Positions 11,995-20,340 are shown, counted from the first letter of the stretch. The stretch: DNA of 64,000 nt from Thermoanaerobaculales bacterium (GCA_035358815.1 DAOPQC010000002.1:53550-117549), one strand, 5' to 3'. The notes: a model not told the origin generated them from the letters alone. Translations and numbers: made by a program.

Positions 11995-13485
11995 ATGCAC
12001 GCGGTTTCCCACTGCGCGAACCATCCCTCGCGCGAGGCGAGGCTTCGCTGCAGCCGTTGCGGCCGGTGGGTGTGCGAGCGTTGCGCCTGCGAGCACCACG
12101 GCCGGCACTTCTGCTCGCGGCGATGCCGGTGGCGAGATCGGCTGCGGGCCCTGGGCTCACGGCCGGCGGCGGTGCTCCGCCGCGAGGTCCCGGCGGCGTG
12201 GTCGATCGCGCTGACCACGGTGGCGTGCGTGCTGCTCGCCGCCGGCGTCGGCCGGCTGATCGGGGAGCTGATCGAGATTTCGGCGCCACCGGACGGCGGG
12301 GTCGTCGAGGTCGCGGTTCCGGCGGCTCCCGCCGCCGCCGCGGGCCGGATCGTCGGCCACGACGGCGAATGGCGCGTCGAGCTCACCGGTGCTCCGGGCG
12401 CCTTGGTGCTGGTCGAGGCCGGCGAACACCCGGTCGCGGTCGTGCGGCTCGACGACAACGGCCGCGCCGCCCTCGACCTCCCGGCGCTGCCGGAGGCGGG
12501 GGCCGCGATCAGGGTGTCCTCACTGGCCGGGCCGCCGGTCGTGGTCGGCGCGCTGCCTGCCGCGACCGCCGCGCAGCCGCGGCCAGCCGCGACCGCCACC
12601 CCGAGCCCGGCCGCGCCGCGCCGCTCGCCGTCGCCAACGTCGCCAGCCGCGACCGCTCCGCAAGCTCCCGCCGCCGCCACTCGCACCGTGGCGGCCTCGC
12701 CAGAGGGTGACGAGGGTGCTGACGGGCCGCCTGTGCTCCACCTGGTGGCGGACGGCGGACCGCGGCTCGCTCTCACCTTCGATGGCGCGGGTTCGGCCAA
12801 CGGCACTGCCGACCTGCTGGAGATGCTGCGCGACCTCCGCCTCGAGGTCACCCTGTTCGTGACCGGAGAGTTCATCGACCGCCACCCGGGGCTGGTCCGG
12901 CGGGCGGCGCTCGCCGGCCACGAGTTCGGCAACCACACCTACTCCCACCCCCACCTCACGAGCTACGCCTCCAACCACCGCCACGATCTGCTGCCGGCGG
13001 TCACCCGGGAGTTGCTGCAGCGTGAGCTCCTGCGCACCGAGAAGGCGTTCCGTGATGCGACCGGGCGGCCGATGGCCCCGCTGTGGCGCGCGCCGTACGG
13101 CGAGGAGAACCGGCAGCTCAGGGGGTGGGCGATGGAGCTCGGCTACCTGCATGTCCGATGGAGCTCGCTGGCCGGCGCGTCCCTGGACTCCCTCGACTGG
13201 GTCGAGGACGAGCACTCCTCGCTGTACGTGGACTCCGGGCGGCTGATCGAGCGGCTGCTGGAGTTCCCCCGGCTCGAGGGCGGGATCGTGCTGATGCACC
13301 TGTCCACGAACCGCAGGGTGCCGCCGTGGACCGAGCTGCCGCGGTTCACCGATGAGGTCCGCGGCCGGGGGCTGCAGATCGGGACCGTCAGCGCACTCCT
13401 CGAGGCTTCGCCGCAGTGGCGGCCCTGGTACCAGCGCGCCCGCGAACGCCACATGGAGCTGTCCGCGCGCGGCGGCGACCGCTGA
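11995..13485 (+). CDS. Polysaccharide deacetylase with N-terminal zinc-binding and membrane segment
   Basis: A 496-residue protein; the start is ATG 11995, or the GTG just before it. Residues about 5-45 form a B-box-like zinc-binding cluster (CxNH...CSRCGRWVCERCAC...CSRRC). One membrane segment follows at about 68-88. A Pro/Ala-rich linker comes next, at about 195-245, then a NodB-type carbohydrate esterase 4 domain at about 260-460. The NodB motif reads LTFDGAG, so the metal-binding second Asp of TFDDG is replaced. The HxxxxH metal pair is kept in GNHTYSHPH, as is the RAPYG motif. Substrate is unknown; peptidoglycan or exopolysaccharide are the usual targets. Activity with the altered first motif is uncertain, although TFDxG variants are known in the family. 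Confidence 0.85.
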   Translation: MHAVSHCANHPSREARLRCSRCGRWVCERCACEHHGRHFCSRRCRWRDRLRALGSRPAAVLRREVPAAWSIALTTVACVLLAAGVGRLIGELIEISAPPDGGVVEVAVPAAPAAAAGRIVGHDGEWRVELTGAPGALVLVEAGEHPVAVVRLDDNGRAALDLPALPEAGAAIRVSSLAGPPVVVGALPAATAAQPRPAATATPSPAAPRRSPSPTSPAATAPQAPAAATRTVAASPEGDEGADGPPVLHLVADGGPRLALTFDGAGSANGTADLLEMLRDLRLEVTLFVTGEFIDRHPGLVRRAALAGHEFGNHTYSHPHLTSYASNHRHDLLPAVTRELLQRELLRTEKAFRDATGRPMAPLWRAPYGEENRQLRGWAMELGYLHVRWSSLAGASLDSLDWVEDEHSSLYVDSGRLIERLLEFPRLEGGIVLMHLSTNRRVPPWTELPRFTDEVRGRGLQIGTVSALLEASPQWRPWYQRARERHMELSARGGDR

Positions 13486-13491
13486 CAAGCG

Positions 13492-14382
13492 TCACCCGGC
13501 CGCCAGGCCGAGAAACTCCCGAGCGGCCGCCCGCCCGATTTCGATCAGGTCCTCGAACCGGTTCCAGTCGGCCCACGTCGCATAGCTGACCATGGGCTCG
13601 ATGACGCCGCCCGCCCGCCGCAGCTGCTGCTCTCGGAGCCGCCTCCCGGTCATCATGTGAGCCCGCTGCATGGTGTCGAGCACCAGGTCGTCCGCGCCGA
13701 TCGGCGGGATGTCCATCGCCACGCTGACCGCCACCACCGGCCGGCCGATGCTCCGCGCGGCCGCGACTGGAACCTCCGCCAGCACGCCCCCATCGACCAG
13801 CCGGCGTCCATCGACGTCCACCGCCGGCACGACCCCCGGGATCGCGCTCGACGCCCTCAGGATCGTGCGCAGGTCGCCCCCGGACAGCCTCACCTCAGTC
13901 CCGGTCTCGAAATCGGTGGCCACCGCGATGAACGGCCGCGGCAGCTGCTCGGCGGTGATCTCCGGGATCAGGAACTCCAGCGCGTGCATCAGCTCCACAC
14001 CGTCGAGGATGGTGGAGCGATTGACGGCGACCGCGACCACGACCTGGCTGCGGATCCGGCGGGCCGCCTGCAGCAGCGGGTTCTCGCGGCTGCGCTCGCG
14101 GGGCGGCCGACGCAGCGGGCGCACCGTCGGCACCAGCCTCAGATCGAACGCCTCCCGCCACTTCTCGATCGCCGCGGCCGCCGAGCCGTAGCTCAGGTAC
14201 ATCGCGCCGATCACCGCGCCCATGCTGGTGCCGGCAACCGCGCGAACCGGCAGCCTCTGCTGGTCGAGCACGTCGAGGACGCCGAGGTGGGCAAACCCGC
14301 GCGCGCCGCCGCCGCCGAGCGCGAGCACCGGCCTGCGGAGACGCCACAGCACGCGCCGCAGCCGCATTCTCGACTGGCTCAC
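13492..14382 (-). CDS. Patatin-like phospholipase (RssA/NTE type)
   Basis: A 296-residue serine acyl hydrolase. The oxyanion glycine loop GGGGARG is at about residues 23-29, the nucleophile elbow GTSMG at about 50-54, and the DGG dyad motif (VDGGVLAEVPV) near residue 190. Together they form the Ser-Asp catalytic dyad of patatins. The start is GTG 14380-14382 with GGGAG at proper spacing; an internal ATG lies five codons in. It starts 15 bp after the stop of the YqeB-like gene on the same strand, so both probably share a transcript. Its 3' end converges with the deacetylase gene with only six bases between the stops. It probably acts on membrane phospholipids; the substrate is not predictable. 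Confidence 0.92.
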   Translation of the reverse strand: MSQSRMRLRRVLWRLRRPVLALGGGGARGFAHLGVLDVLDQQRLPVRAVAGTSMGAVIGAMYLSYGSAAAAIEKWREAFDLRLVPTVRPLRRPPRERSRENPLLQAARRIRSQVVVAVAVNRSTILDGVELMHALEFLIPEITAEQLPRPFIAVATDFETGTEVRLSGGDLRTILRASSAIPGVVPAVDVDGRRLVDGGVLAEVPVAAARSIGRPVVAVSVAMDIPPIGADDLVLDTMQRAHMMTGRRLREQQLRRAGGVIEPMVSYATWADWNRFEDLIEIGRAAAREFLGLAAG

Positions 14383-14397
14383 CGCACTCCCGTCCGG

Positions 14398-15273
14398 CTA
14401 CACCGCCCGCTTCTTCTTGGGGAGGTTCGCGACCAGGCCGAGCAGCGCCTCGTGCACACCCTCCGCGACCCGCCGCGACTTGTCGGAGATGTGGTCGAGG
14501 TCGTCGGTCCGCCCCCTGGGATCGATGTCGGCGATCCGGTCGCCCGCCTTGACCGGCACGCCATCCCTGAGCAGGCCGCGGATCACGCCCGAGATCCGCG
14601 CCGTGACGGCATAGGACGCGTCGACCGGCACCCCCTTACGGAACTCCTCGACGCCGTACACCGACACCACCGTCCCGACCCGCTCGCCGCGCTCGACGAT
14701 GTCTCCGATGCGCTTCTGGGTGAAGAAGATGCCGTCGCGGATCGCCTTCAGGACGCGCTCCTCCGCGAAGCCCATGATCTCGGCCGGGGGCTCGTCCTCG
14801 AGCTCGTCGCCGGTATCGTCGAGCACCGCACCCACGTCGGGGCCGCGGAAGGTCTCCACCACCGCGTGGCAGTCCCGCTTGGCGACGTAGCCGGGTCCCA
14901 GCGCGATCACCACCGGCGCGAGCTCGCGGGTCAGCCCCCAGTTGCGGCGCAGCATGGCGGCCTCGATGAAGATGTCGGGACGCCACTTCTCGACGGTGTC
15001 GTCGAGGGCCATCACCGAGACCGCGATGTCGCCGGCGTCGTGAATCCGCTCGACGTCCTCGAGATTCCTCGCGAATCGCGCACGGATCCCCTGGATGGTC
15101 TGGATGCCGTCGAGGATCGCCTCGGAGAAGCAGACCTGGCGCCGGATCGCCTTTGGGTACCTGCGCTCCAACATGAGGATCCTCGGGAACCCCTGCGAGT
15201 ACAGGTGCTGTGCAGTCGCGGACGCCAGCTCCCCGGCGCCCCGGATCAGCACTCGGTAGTCACCGCCCATCAT
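14398..15273 (-). CDS. yqeB: YqeB-like selenium-dependent molybdenum hydroxylase system protein
   Basis: This 291-residue protein matches the family annotated as selenium-dependent molybdenum cofactor biosynthesis protein YqeB (EF2563 type). It starts with a Rossmann-like motif, VLIRGAGELASATAQHL. Family features follow: the ERRYPKAIRRQVCFSEAI segment, VIALGPGYVAKRDC and a C-terminal biotinyl/lipoyl-like stretch (GVPVKAGDRIADIDPRG). The family occurs with selenium-containing xanthine dehydrogenase-like hydroxylases in purine catabolism. No selD, selenocysteine machinery or molybdenum hydroxylase is visible in this window, so here it is an orphan. It may share a transcript with hpt (purine salvage), 65 bp upstream. 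The start ATG 15271-15273 follows CCGGAGGAAG. Confidence 0.82.
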   Translation of the reverse strand: MMGGDYRVLIRGAGELASATAQHLYSQGFPRILMLERRYPKAIRRQVCFSEAILDGIQTIQGIRARFARNLEDVERIHDAGDIAVSVMALDDTVEKWRPDIFIEAAMLRRNWGLTRELAPVVIALGPGYVAKRDCHAVVETFRGPDVGAVLDDTGDELEDEPPAEIMGFAEERVLKAIRDGIFFTQKRIGDIVERGERVGTVVSVYGVEEFRKGVPVDASYAVTARISGVIRGLLRDGVPVKAGDRIADIDPRGRTDDLDHISDKSRRVAEGVHEALLGLVANLPKKKRAV

Positions 15274-15338
15274 GGCTTCCTCCGGGCGAGGTTCGGGCCC
15301 CCGGCCACCCTCCCATGCGCACTCGGTTCGCCGACATT

Positions 15339-15902
15339 CTAGCGCGGACCACCGGCGCCCACCCGCCCGCCGGGTTCGCCGTCCGGCTCGAGCACCAGCT
15401 CGTGGATGTCCGGGAGGTTCCGGTAGGCCTCGGCATGGTCGAGGCCGTACCCGACCACGAACACGTCGTCGATCTCGGTGCCCAGGTATGCGATGTCCAC
15501 CTCCACCTGCCGCCGCGACGGCTTGGACAGCAGCGAGACCACCTGGATCGACCGCGGGTGACGGGCCTCGAGCAGCCGGATCACGTCGTTCAACGTGGTC
15601 CCGGTGTCGACGATGTCCTCGACCAAGTAGATGTCCCGGTCGCGGACGTCGGCGGTGATGTCCTTCACCAGCACGACCGAGCCCGAGGTCGTCGTGCTGG
15701 CGCCGTAGCTGGAGACCTGGATGAAGTCGACGTCCACCGACTGCGGCAGCAGGCGGGTCAGGTCAGTGAGAAAGTACACGCAACCCTTGAGGACGCCGAT
15801 GAAGATCGGCGAGCGGCCCGGGAGGTCGGAATTGATGTCGGAGGCGAGGCGCCGCACGATCGTCTGAATCTCGTGGCGGTCGAGCACCGTGGTCCCGAGC
15901 AT
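15339..15902 (-). CDS. hpt: Hypoxanthine phosphoribosyltransferase
   Basis: This enzyme salvages hypoxanthine (and guanine) to IMP (and GMP) with PRPP. The 187-residue product has the PRPP-binding signature IYLVEDIVDTGTT at about residues 91-103. It also has the flexible loop SSYGASTTTSG and the purine-contact region DVFVVGYGLDHAEAYRNLPDI, all standard for bacterial Hpt. It ends in a Gly-rich disordered tail about ten residues longer than usual. ATG 15900-15902 is preceded by GAAAGGA. It is divergent from the unknown protein at 15955, and the 52 bp between them hold promoter elements. Confidence 0.96.
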   Translation of the reverse strand: MLGTTVLDRHEIQTIVRRLASDINSDLPGRSPIFIGVLKGCVYFLTDLTRLLPQSVDVDFIQVSSYGASTTTSGSVVLVKDITADVRDRDIYLVEDIVDTGTTLNDVIRLLEARHPRSIQVVSLLSKPSRRQVEVDIAYLGTEIDDVFVVGYGLDHAEAYRNLPDIHELVLEPDGEPGGRVGAGGPR

Positions 15903-15917
15903 CGAGGTGTCCTTTCG

Positions 15918-15946
15918 TTGTCGAATCCGGCGCTCCGTAGTATGCT
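15918..15946 (+). promoter_or_regulatory. Promoter for near-leaderless gene
   Basis: TTGTCG and TATGCT hexamers are separated by exactly 17 bp. The -10 ends eight bases before the ATG at 15955, which lacks a Shine-Dalgarno sequence, implying a leaderless or nearly leaderless transcript. Confidence 0.5.
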
Positions 15947-15954
15947 GGTTGACA

Positions 15955-17613
15955 ATGAAGCCGACAAACGTTCACCAGCTGAGTGAGCGGTTTACCGATT
16001 TGTCAGACCGGTTCCGCTCGCTGTGGACCTTCTACCAGTTTCTCGGTGGCGTGTACAGGCACCGCGGCCAGGGCGAGCTGCCCTACTCGTACGACTTCCA
16101 GTCGCTCTATCGCCGGCTGCAGGAGATGGTGCCGCGGGTCGGGATGGAGGACGCCGCCGCGATCGAGATCGAGTTCGAGCAGGTGGAGCGGGAGCTCGGC
16201 CGGATCCACGGTGAGCTGTCGAAGATCGAGGCCGGCCTGCCGCCGTCGCTGCTGCGCCGGTTCTTCGACCACCTCAAGCGCCAGGACGAGAAGATCCTGT
16301 ACGCGCTGATCAAGTTCTACCTGAGGTCTCCCGAGCTGAGCCCGGACACGCTCGACAAGCTCGACCTCCTGCTGACCCGGATCGCCGAGAGCCCGACCGA
16401 GGACGGCCGGGTCTCCGTGCGCAGCACGACCGATCTGAAGTCGAGCTTCGAGCGCCTCGCGGCCTTCGCCTCGATCCCCGGCTTGAGGGCCTCCGAATCG
16501 GGCCCGGCCGTCGAGGCGCTGCGCGACTTCCGCGCCGAGCTGCGCGCCTCCTCGAGCTTCGAGTCGCTCGTCGAGTCCGGGGTCCTCGACCGGTACCGGA
16601 AGCTCAAGCAGCGGCTCGGCAGGAACTTCCTCCACCCGCCGGTGCTGATCGAGGTGGTCGCGACCAACGTCGAGGCGAAGAACCAGTTCCAGCGGCTGTA
16701 CCGGGACGAGGAGCTCAAGATCCTCGAGGACACGACCCGGGTCTTCGAGATCGAGCGGTTCCTCGAGCGCAACCCGGCAGTCGGCCACGACGAGCTGAGG
16801 CGGCGGCTCGAAGCCTTCCGGGAGTGGTGGTCGAAGTTCGATGCCGGACGTCGCGAGGACAACCTCAAGCGGGACGCCATCGTCGAGCTGCGCCGGTCGA
16901 TGCACGCCGTGATCCGAGAGTTCGAGCCGATGCGGCGGATCACCGAGGCGGCGCAGCGCCAGGTCGCGCCCGACGCGCCCGCCCGCAGCACCCCGTTCTC
17001 CCCGGACGTGCCCACCGACGTCATCGGGGGAGAGCCCTTCCCCGAGGTGGCCGAGCCCGCCGGCGAGGCCCCCCGCGGGGCGCCCGGCGGCGGCAGCACG
17101 CTGACCGAGGTGCTCGCCCCGGACCCGCTGCTCAACGAGACGTTCCACCGCATCATGTTCGCCCTCGAGATGGTGGTGTGGGACCGCTCGCCGGAGCAGG
17201 CTGCCCACGCACCCGAGCTGGTCGTCCTGCACCTCGAGCCGTGGGAGATCGCGGCCTACCGGAGCCTGGTCGAGGAACGCGTCGCGGTCGGCACGACCGA
17301 GTGGGAGCTCGAGGCCTTCTTCCTGCGCAGCGCGGCGCTGCGGATCAAGATGGACGGGGAGCGCAATCGGATCCAGCAGCTGACGCCCAGCGAGAGCGCC
17401 GAGCGGGTGTTCGAGATCCTCGAGCGGTCGGGGCAGAGCCTCGAGCGCGCCCGCGAGATGGACCATCGCTTCCAGTGGTTCATCGACGACCTGCTCTACA
17501 GCGGCGACACCGCGCGGCTCGAGCAGCTCTACCGATCCCGCTTCCGGTTCCTGTACAGCTACTCGGGCCTTTGGCTCGAGCACCAGGCGCGCGGAGGCTT
17601 GACTCCGCTGTAG
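15955..17613 (+). CDS. Unknown alpha-helical cytoplasmic protein
   Basis: A 552-residue protein I do not recognise. It has no signal peptide or membrane segment. It is rich in charged residues with long predicted helices, including heptad-like EIEFEQVERELGRIHGELSK near residues 65-85. A Pro/Ala/Gly-rich linker at about 340-375 separates it from a second helical domain. Aromatic clusters such as LWTFYQFLGGVYRHRG near the N-terminus and FRFLYSYSGLWLEHQ at the C-terminus could be interaction surfaces. The start ATG 15955 has no ribosome-binding site but sits right behind a promoter. An RDD membrane protein follows 22 bp downstream. No catalytic motif is visible. Confidence 0.85.
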   Translation: MKPTNVHQLSERFTDLSDRFRSLWTFYQFLGGVYRHRGQGELPYSYDFQSLYRRLQEMVPRVGMEDAAAIEIEFEQVERELGRIHGELSKIEAGLPPSLLRRFFDHLKRQDEKILYALIKFYLRSPELSPDTLDKLDLLLTRIAESPTEDGRVSVRSTTDLKSSFERLAAFASIPGLRASESGPAVEALRDFRAELRASSSFESLVESGVLDRYRKLKQRLGRNFLHPPVLIEVVATNVEAKNQFQRLYRDEELKILEDTTRVFEIERFLERNPAVGHDELRRRLEAFREWWSKFDAGRREDNLKRDAIVELRRSMHAVIREFEPMRRITEAAQRQVAPDAPARSTPFSPDVPTDVIGGEPFPEVAEPAGEAPRGAPGGGSTLTEVLAPDPLLNETFHRIMFALEMVVWDRSPEQAAHAPELVVLHLEPWEIAAYRSLVEERVAVGTTEWELEAFFLRSAALRIKMDGERNRIQQLTPSESAERVFEILERSGQSLERAREMDHRFQWFIDDLLYSGDTARLEQLYRSRFRFLYSYSGLWLEHQARGGLTPL

Positions 17614-17635
17614 GATCCGCGTTACTACCCGTCCG

Positions 17636-18178
17636 ATGGGCGAAGCTCTCAAGACGACACCGAGCCGACCTTCCCCGATGGCCGGCGGCATGGCGGCCGC
17701 CACCCCCGGAGGAGCGCTGCGACGAGCGTTGGCGACGCTGGTCGACATGGTGCTGCTGTGCTCGCTGCTGGCCGCGGTCGCGCTGCCGATCGTCCGGACC
17801 GTCGACTGGGCGTCGCTCCCCGGCAACCTCGAGGAGGCCACCCGGCGGCTCGGCGACCGGGCGTTCGTCGGCCGCGTCGCCGGGGTGCTCGGCATGTGGA
17901 TCGCGCTGTGGTGGTGCTGGTTCGTGGTCGGCTGGGGCCTGCTCGGTGCGACACCCGGCAAGTGGCTCGCCGGCCTGCGGGTGATCGATCACAGGGGGCG
18001 CTACCCGATCGGGGTGTCGCGGGCGGTGATGCGGCTGTGCGCCTACAGCGTCAGCTCGCTGACCTTCGGCATCGGCCACCTGGTCATGCTGTTCCGCCGC
18101 GACCGCTGCGCCCTGCACGACCTGCTCGCCGGCACCCGCGTCGTCCGCCGGCCGAAGAGACCGGGCACCGATCTCTGA
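17636..18178 (+). CDS. RDD family membrane protein
   Basis: A 180-residue inner-membrane protein of the RDD family, function generally unknown (some members affect ion tolerance). The family core is present: a first helix with LRRALATLVDMVLLCSL, a second helix, then LGATPGKWLAGLRVIDHRG and the closing RRDRCALHDLLAGTRVV. In the first helix the usual Arg-Asp-Asp reads R..D, which is common. There are three to four membrane segments. ATG 17636 lacks a clear Shine-Dalgarno. Upstream, TTGACT is spaced 18 bp from a TACTAC hexamer that ends seven bases before the ATG, so it may have its own leaderless promoter. Confidence 0.88.
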   Translation: MGEALKTTPSRPSPMAGGMAAATPGGALRRALATLVDMVLLCSLLAAVALPIVRTVDWASLPGNLEEATRRLGDRAFVGRVAGVLGMWIALWWCWFVVGWGLLGATPGKWLAGLRVIDHRGRYPIGVSRAVMRLCAYSVSSLTFGIGHLVMLFRRDRCALHDLLAGTRVVRRPKRPGTDL

Positions 18179-18200
18179 CGATCGGGCTGGCTGCCCCTCT

Positions 18201-18300
18201 CCCCCGCTTCCGCTCCCGCGCCCGCCTCCGCTTTCGCTCCCGTCCCCGCTTGCCACGGCGAAGCCGGGTTCCCGCTCCCGAGCCCGCTTCCGCTCTCGTC
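18201..18300. repeat. Degenerate CCCGCTTCCGCT-type pyrimidine tract
   Basis: About 100 bp of plus-strand C-rich hexamer-like units (CGCTTC, CGCTCC, CGCGCC, CGTCCC) between converging genes. It resembles the tracts at 34831-34860, 37976-38030, 39885-39930, 49600-49632 and 57816-57850. No coding potential is supported. Confidence 0.7.
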
Positions 18301-18345
18301 ACGGCGGCGTTCGGCTTCGTCCCGCCGATCACGCCGTGACGAGAG
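18293..18345. terminator. Large hairpin between convergent genes
   Basis: A perfect 14-bp inverted repeat, CTCTCGTCACGGCG at 18293-18306 and its complement at 18332-18345, with a 25-base loop. It lies between the convergent RDD gene (stop 18178) and the small membrane protein gene (stop 18414). There is no T-run, so it may act as a bidirectional transcription barrier or 3'-end stabiliser rather than a classical terminator. It may also be part of a repeat. Confidence 0.5.
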
Positions 18346-18413
18346 AGGCCGGCGCGGCGAGTTGACGTGCCCGACCGGGAATCGCGACGTGCGGCAGGCG
18401 GCGCCGGTGGCGG

Positions 18414-18761
18414 CTAGCGTGCCCAACCCGCACGTGCAACAAGGTGGGCAAGCGCCCACAGCCCGGCGGAGATGACGAGCAGCACCGGGATGTAGCGTCG
18501 CAGGTCGGCCTCGGTGGCTGGCTCGCCCTCGGCGGTGCGACCGCCGAGAAGACGGATGTCCAGGGCGCGAACCACGGCCAGGGAGCCGACGACTGCCCAG
18601 AATGCGGCGTCGCGCCACGTTGGGGGCCACCAGTCCTGCTCAGCGATCCCCATCGCCAGGAAGGCGAGGGCCATGTTGCCCACGACCATCCAGTAGAAAC
18701 GGGTGAGACAGCCGGAAGCTGTGCTCTGCCTCTCCTCAGAATCCTGCCCAGTCTTGCTCAT
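18414..18761 (-). CDS. Small membrane protein, unknown
   Basis: A 115-residue protein with a short hydrophilic, Ser/Gln-rich N-terminus (MSKTGQDSEERQS) and three hydrophobic segments at about 24-42, 55-72 and 92-112. I do not recognise a family. ATG 18759-18761 was chosen; a GTG ten codons upstream (18791) is an alternative. No good Shine-Dalgarno is seen before either. A plausible promoter lies at 18896-18925 on the same strand. Base use is slightly less GC-rich than its neighbours. It converges with the RDD gene across a hairpin and C-rich tract. Coding status rests on the plausible membrane topology and the intact frame. Confidence 0.65.
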   Translation of the reverse strand: MSKTGQDSEERQSTASGCLTRFYWMVVGNMALAFLAMGIAEQDWWPPTWRDAAFWAVVGSLAVVRALDIRLLGGRTAEGEPATEADLRRYIPVLLVISAGLWALAHLVARAGWAR

Positions 18762-18895
18762 GGTGGCCGCCCGGAAGATTCCCCAGGCCACGGCGATTCG
18801 TCACCGCCGAGCCCGCGTTCGTCCGGATGGCGGCCCGACCACCCGTGATCGGCCTGCAGCAGAACCCACGCTCCGCCGCACCCATCGTTGCCAGC

Positions 18896-18925
18896 AGAAT
18901 AGCCGTTCCAGATTGTACGAGTCAA
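18896..18925 (-). promoter_or_regulatory. Sigma70-type promoter, minus strand
   Basis: TTGACT (18920-18925) and TATTCT (18896-18901) are spaced 18 bp, pointing towards the small membrane protein gene. The region also separates that gene from the sigma factor stop at 18966. Confidence 0.45.
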
Positions 18926-18965
18926 CGCGACCGGTCGGCAGGGCGGTTGAGTGATTGCCGAACTG

Positions 18966-19832
18966 CTAGCTGAGGTAGCCGGCGAGGGCCCGGGTCTTGT
19001 GGGAGCGGCGCAGCTTGTTCAGCGCGCGGCCCTCGATCTGCCGGACCCGCTCGCGCGACAGCCCCATGATGTCGCCGATCTCGCGCAGCGTCTTCGGCTG
19101 GTCGTCCTCGAGCCCGAAGCGCAGCTCGAGCACCCTGCGCTCCCGCTCGGGCAGGTCCGCGAGGGCGTCGGCAACCGCCACCTTGAACGACTCGCGGACC
19201 AGCCGCTCGTCGGTGTCGGGCAGCGCAGTCTGCTGGAGCAGGTCCCCGAGCTCCGAGTCGCCGTCCACGGCCACCGGGTCGTTCAGCGACAGCAGCGACT
19301 GGGCGGCCCGGGTCAGCAGCCGGACGTCGCCGACCGGGATCCCGAGCTCGTCGGACAGCTCGCCCTCGGTCGGCGGCCGGCCGAACCGGTCGGCGAGCAG
19401 CGGACGTATCCGCTCGAGCCGGTACAGGTTGTTCGCCTGCTTCTGTGGCAGCCGGAACGACCCGGAGTGCTCGGCGAGAGCGTGCAGGATCGCCTGCCGG
19501 ATCCACCACACCGCGTAGGTGATGAACTTGACGTCCTGCCCCTCGGCAAACGGGTTGTACTTGCGAGCGGCCTGGATCAGCCCCAGGTTGCCCTCGTGGA
19601 TCAGGTCGAGGAAGGGGAAGTTGGGATTGCGGTACTTCTTGGCGAATGCGACCACGAACCGCAGGTTCGACTCGACCAGCCGGCGCAGCGCGTCCTCGTC
19701 GCCGGCCTGGATCCGCTGCGCCAGCTCGAGCTCCTGATCGTGATCGAGGGCCGGATACCTCGCGATCTCCTGAAGGTAGCGGCGCAGCGTCGCCGTCTCA
19801 GCGTTCGGCGAGGCCCCGGCGCGCCGCGTCAT
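18966..19832 (-). CDS. Sigma70-family RNA polymerase sigma factor (RpoD/RpoS-like, short)
   Basis: A 288-residue group 1/2 sigma factor without region 1.1. Region 1.2 (LRRYLQEIARYPAL) is near the N-terminus. Region 2 carries the core-binding and -10-recognition helix (DLIHEGNLGLIQAARKYNP...YAVWWIRQAI). Region 3 is complete, and region 4 has the helix-turn-helix TLREIGDIMGLSRERVRQIE. At this length it is more likely an alternative, stress or stationary-phase sigma than the housekeeping RpoD. Its ATG overlaps the hspR stop (ATGA, 19829-19832), so it is translationally coupled to the heat-shock repressor. That coupling suggests it responds to heat or protein damage (inference). Confidence 0.95.
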   Translation of the reverse strand: MTRRAGASPNAETATLRRYLQEIARYPALDHDQELELAQRIQAGDEDALRRLVESNLRFVVAFAKKYRNPNFPFLDLIHEGNLGLIQAARKYNPFAEGQDVKFITYAVWWIRQAILHALAEHSGSFRLPQKQANNLYRLERIRPLLADRFGRPPTEGELSDELGIPVGDVRLLTRAAQSLLSLNDPVAVDGDSELGDLLQQTALPDTDERLVRESFKVAVADALADLPERERRVLELRFGLEDDQPKTLREIGDIMGLSRERVRQIEGRALNKLRRSHKTRALAGYLS

Positions 19833-20203
19833 TCGTCCTCAACCGCCCGGATCGAGGCCGACTCGACCTTCACGATGGCGTGGTACCTGGGCACCTCGGA
19901 CTTCTGCTGCACGGTCCTGCGCAGCATCTTGGCCAGCAGCTCGTTCTCGGCTTGCAGCTTGGCGATCTGCTGCTTGAGGTTGAGGATGATCTCCACCCCC
20001 GCCAGGTTGACGCCGAGGTCGCGGGTCAGCGAGAGCACGGTCTCCAGCCGGTCGCAGGCCTCCTCGTCGTACATCCGCGTGTTGCCCTTGGACCGGGCGG
20101 GCTGCAGCAGCCCCTCGCGCTCCCAGAGCCGGAGCGTCTGCGGATGGACGTTGTACCGCTCCGCAACCCACGAGATCATGCGGTAACGCGGCTTCGACTT
20201 CAC
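19829..20203 (-). CDS. hspR: MerR-family heat-shock repressor HspR
   Basis: A 124-residue MerR-type DNA-binding protein with the N-terminal winged helix-turn-helix YNVHPQTLRLWEREGLLQPAR and NTRMYDEE. A C-terminal coiled coil follows (LKQQIAKLQAENELLAKM). The HPQTLRxxEREGLL segment is characteristic of HspR, which represses dnaK operons by binding HAIR inverted repeats with DnaK as co-repressor. A HAIR-like site lies in the dnaK promoter at 22314-22334, supporting the call. The start is GTG 20201-20203 preceded by GGAGGA; an ATG eight codons in is an alternative. The stop overlaps the sigma factor start by four bases. It lies 137 bp downstream of dnaK, without grpE or dnaJ in between. Confidence 0.88.
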   Translation of the reverse strand: MKSKPRYRMISWVAERYNVHPQTLRLWEREGLLQPARSKGNTRMYDEEACDRLETVLSLTRDLGVNLAGVEIILNLKQQIAKLQAENELLAKMLRRTVQQKSEVPRYHAIVKVESASIRAVEDE

Positions 20204-20340
20204 GGCTCCTCCGCTCGTCCACTGCGGGGTGACAGGCCACCCGTCCGGGCCCCCTCACACTGTGAAGTGCCCCTCGAACCTAACACCGCGTGGCCGCCGG
20301 GAATGCCCTCGTCGTGTGGCGCCACCCCGGCTGCCAAGGC

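Noticed and set aside
16003..17961. 652-codon minus-strand frame opposite the unknown helical protein
   Set aside because: Composition is that of a reverse complement of a GC-rich gene, with no start context; the plus-strand frame has a promoter and protein-like composition.
20250..20275. Palindrome TCACACTGTGA between dnaK and hspR as a second regulator site
   Set aside because: It is short, does not match the HAIR consensus and has no supporting context.
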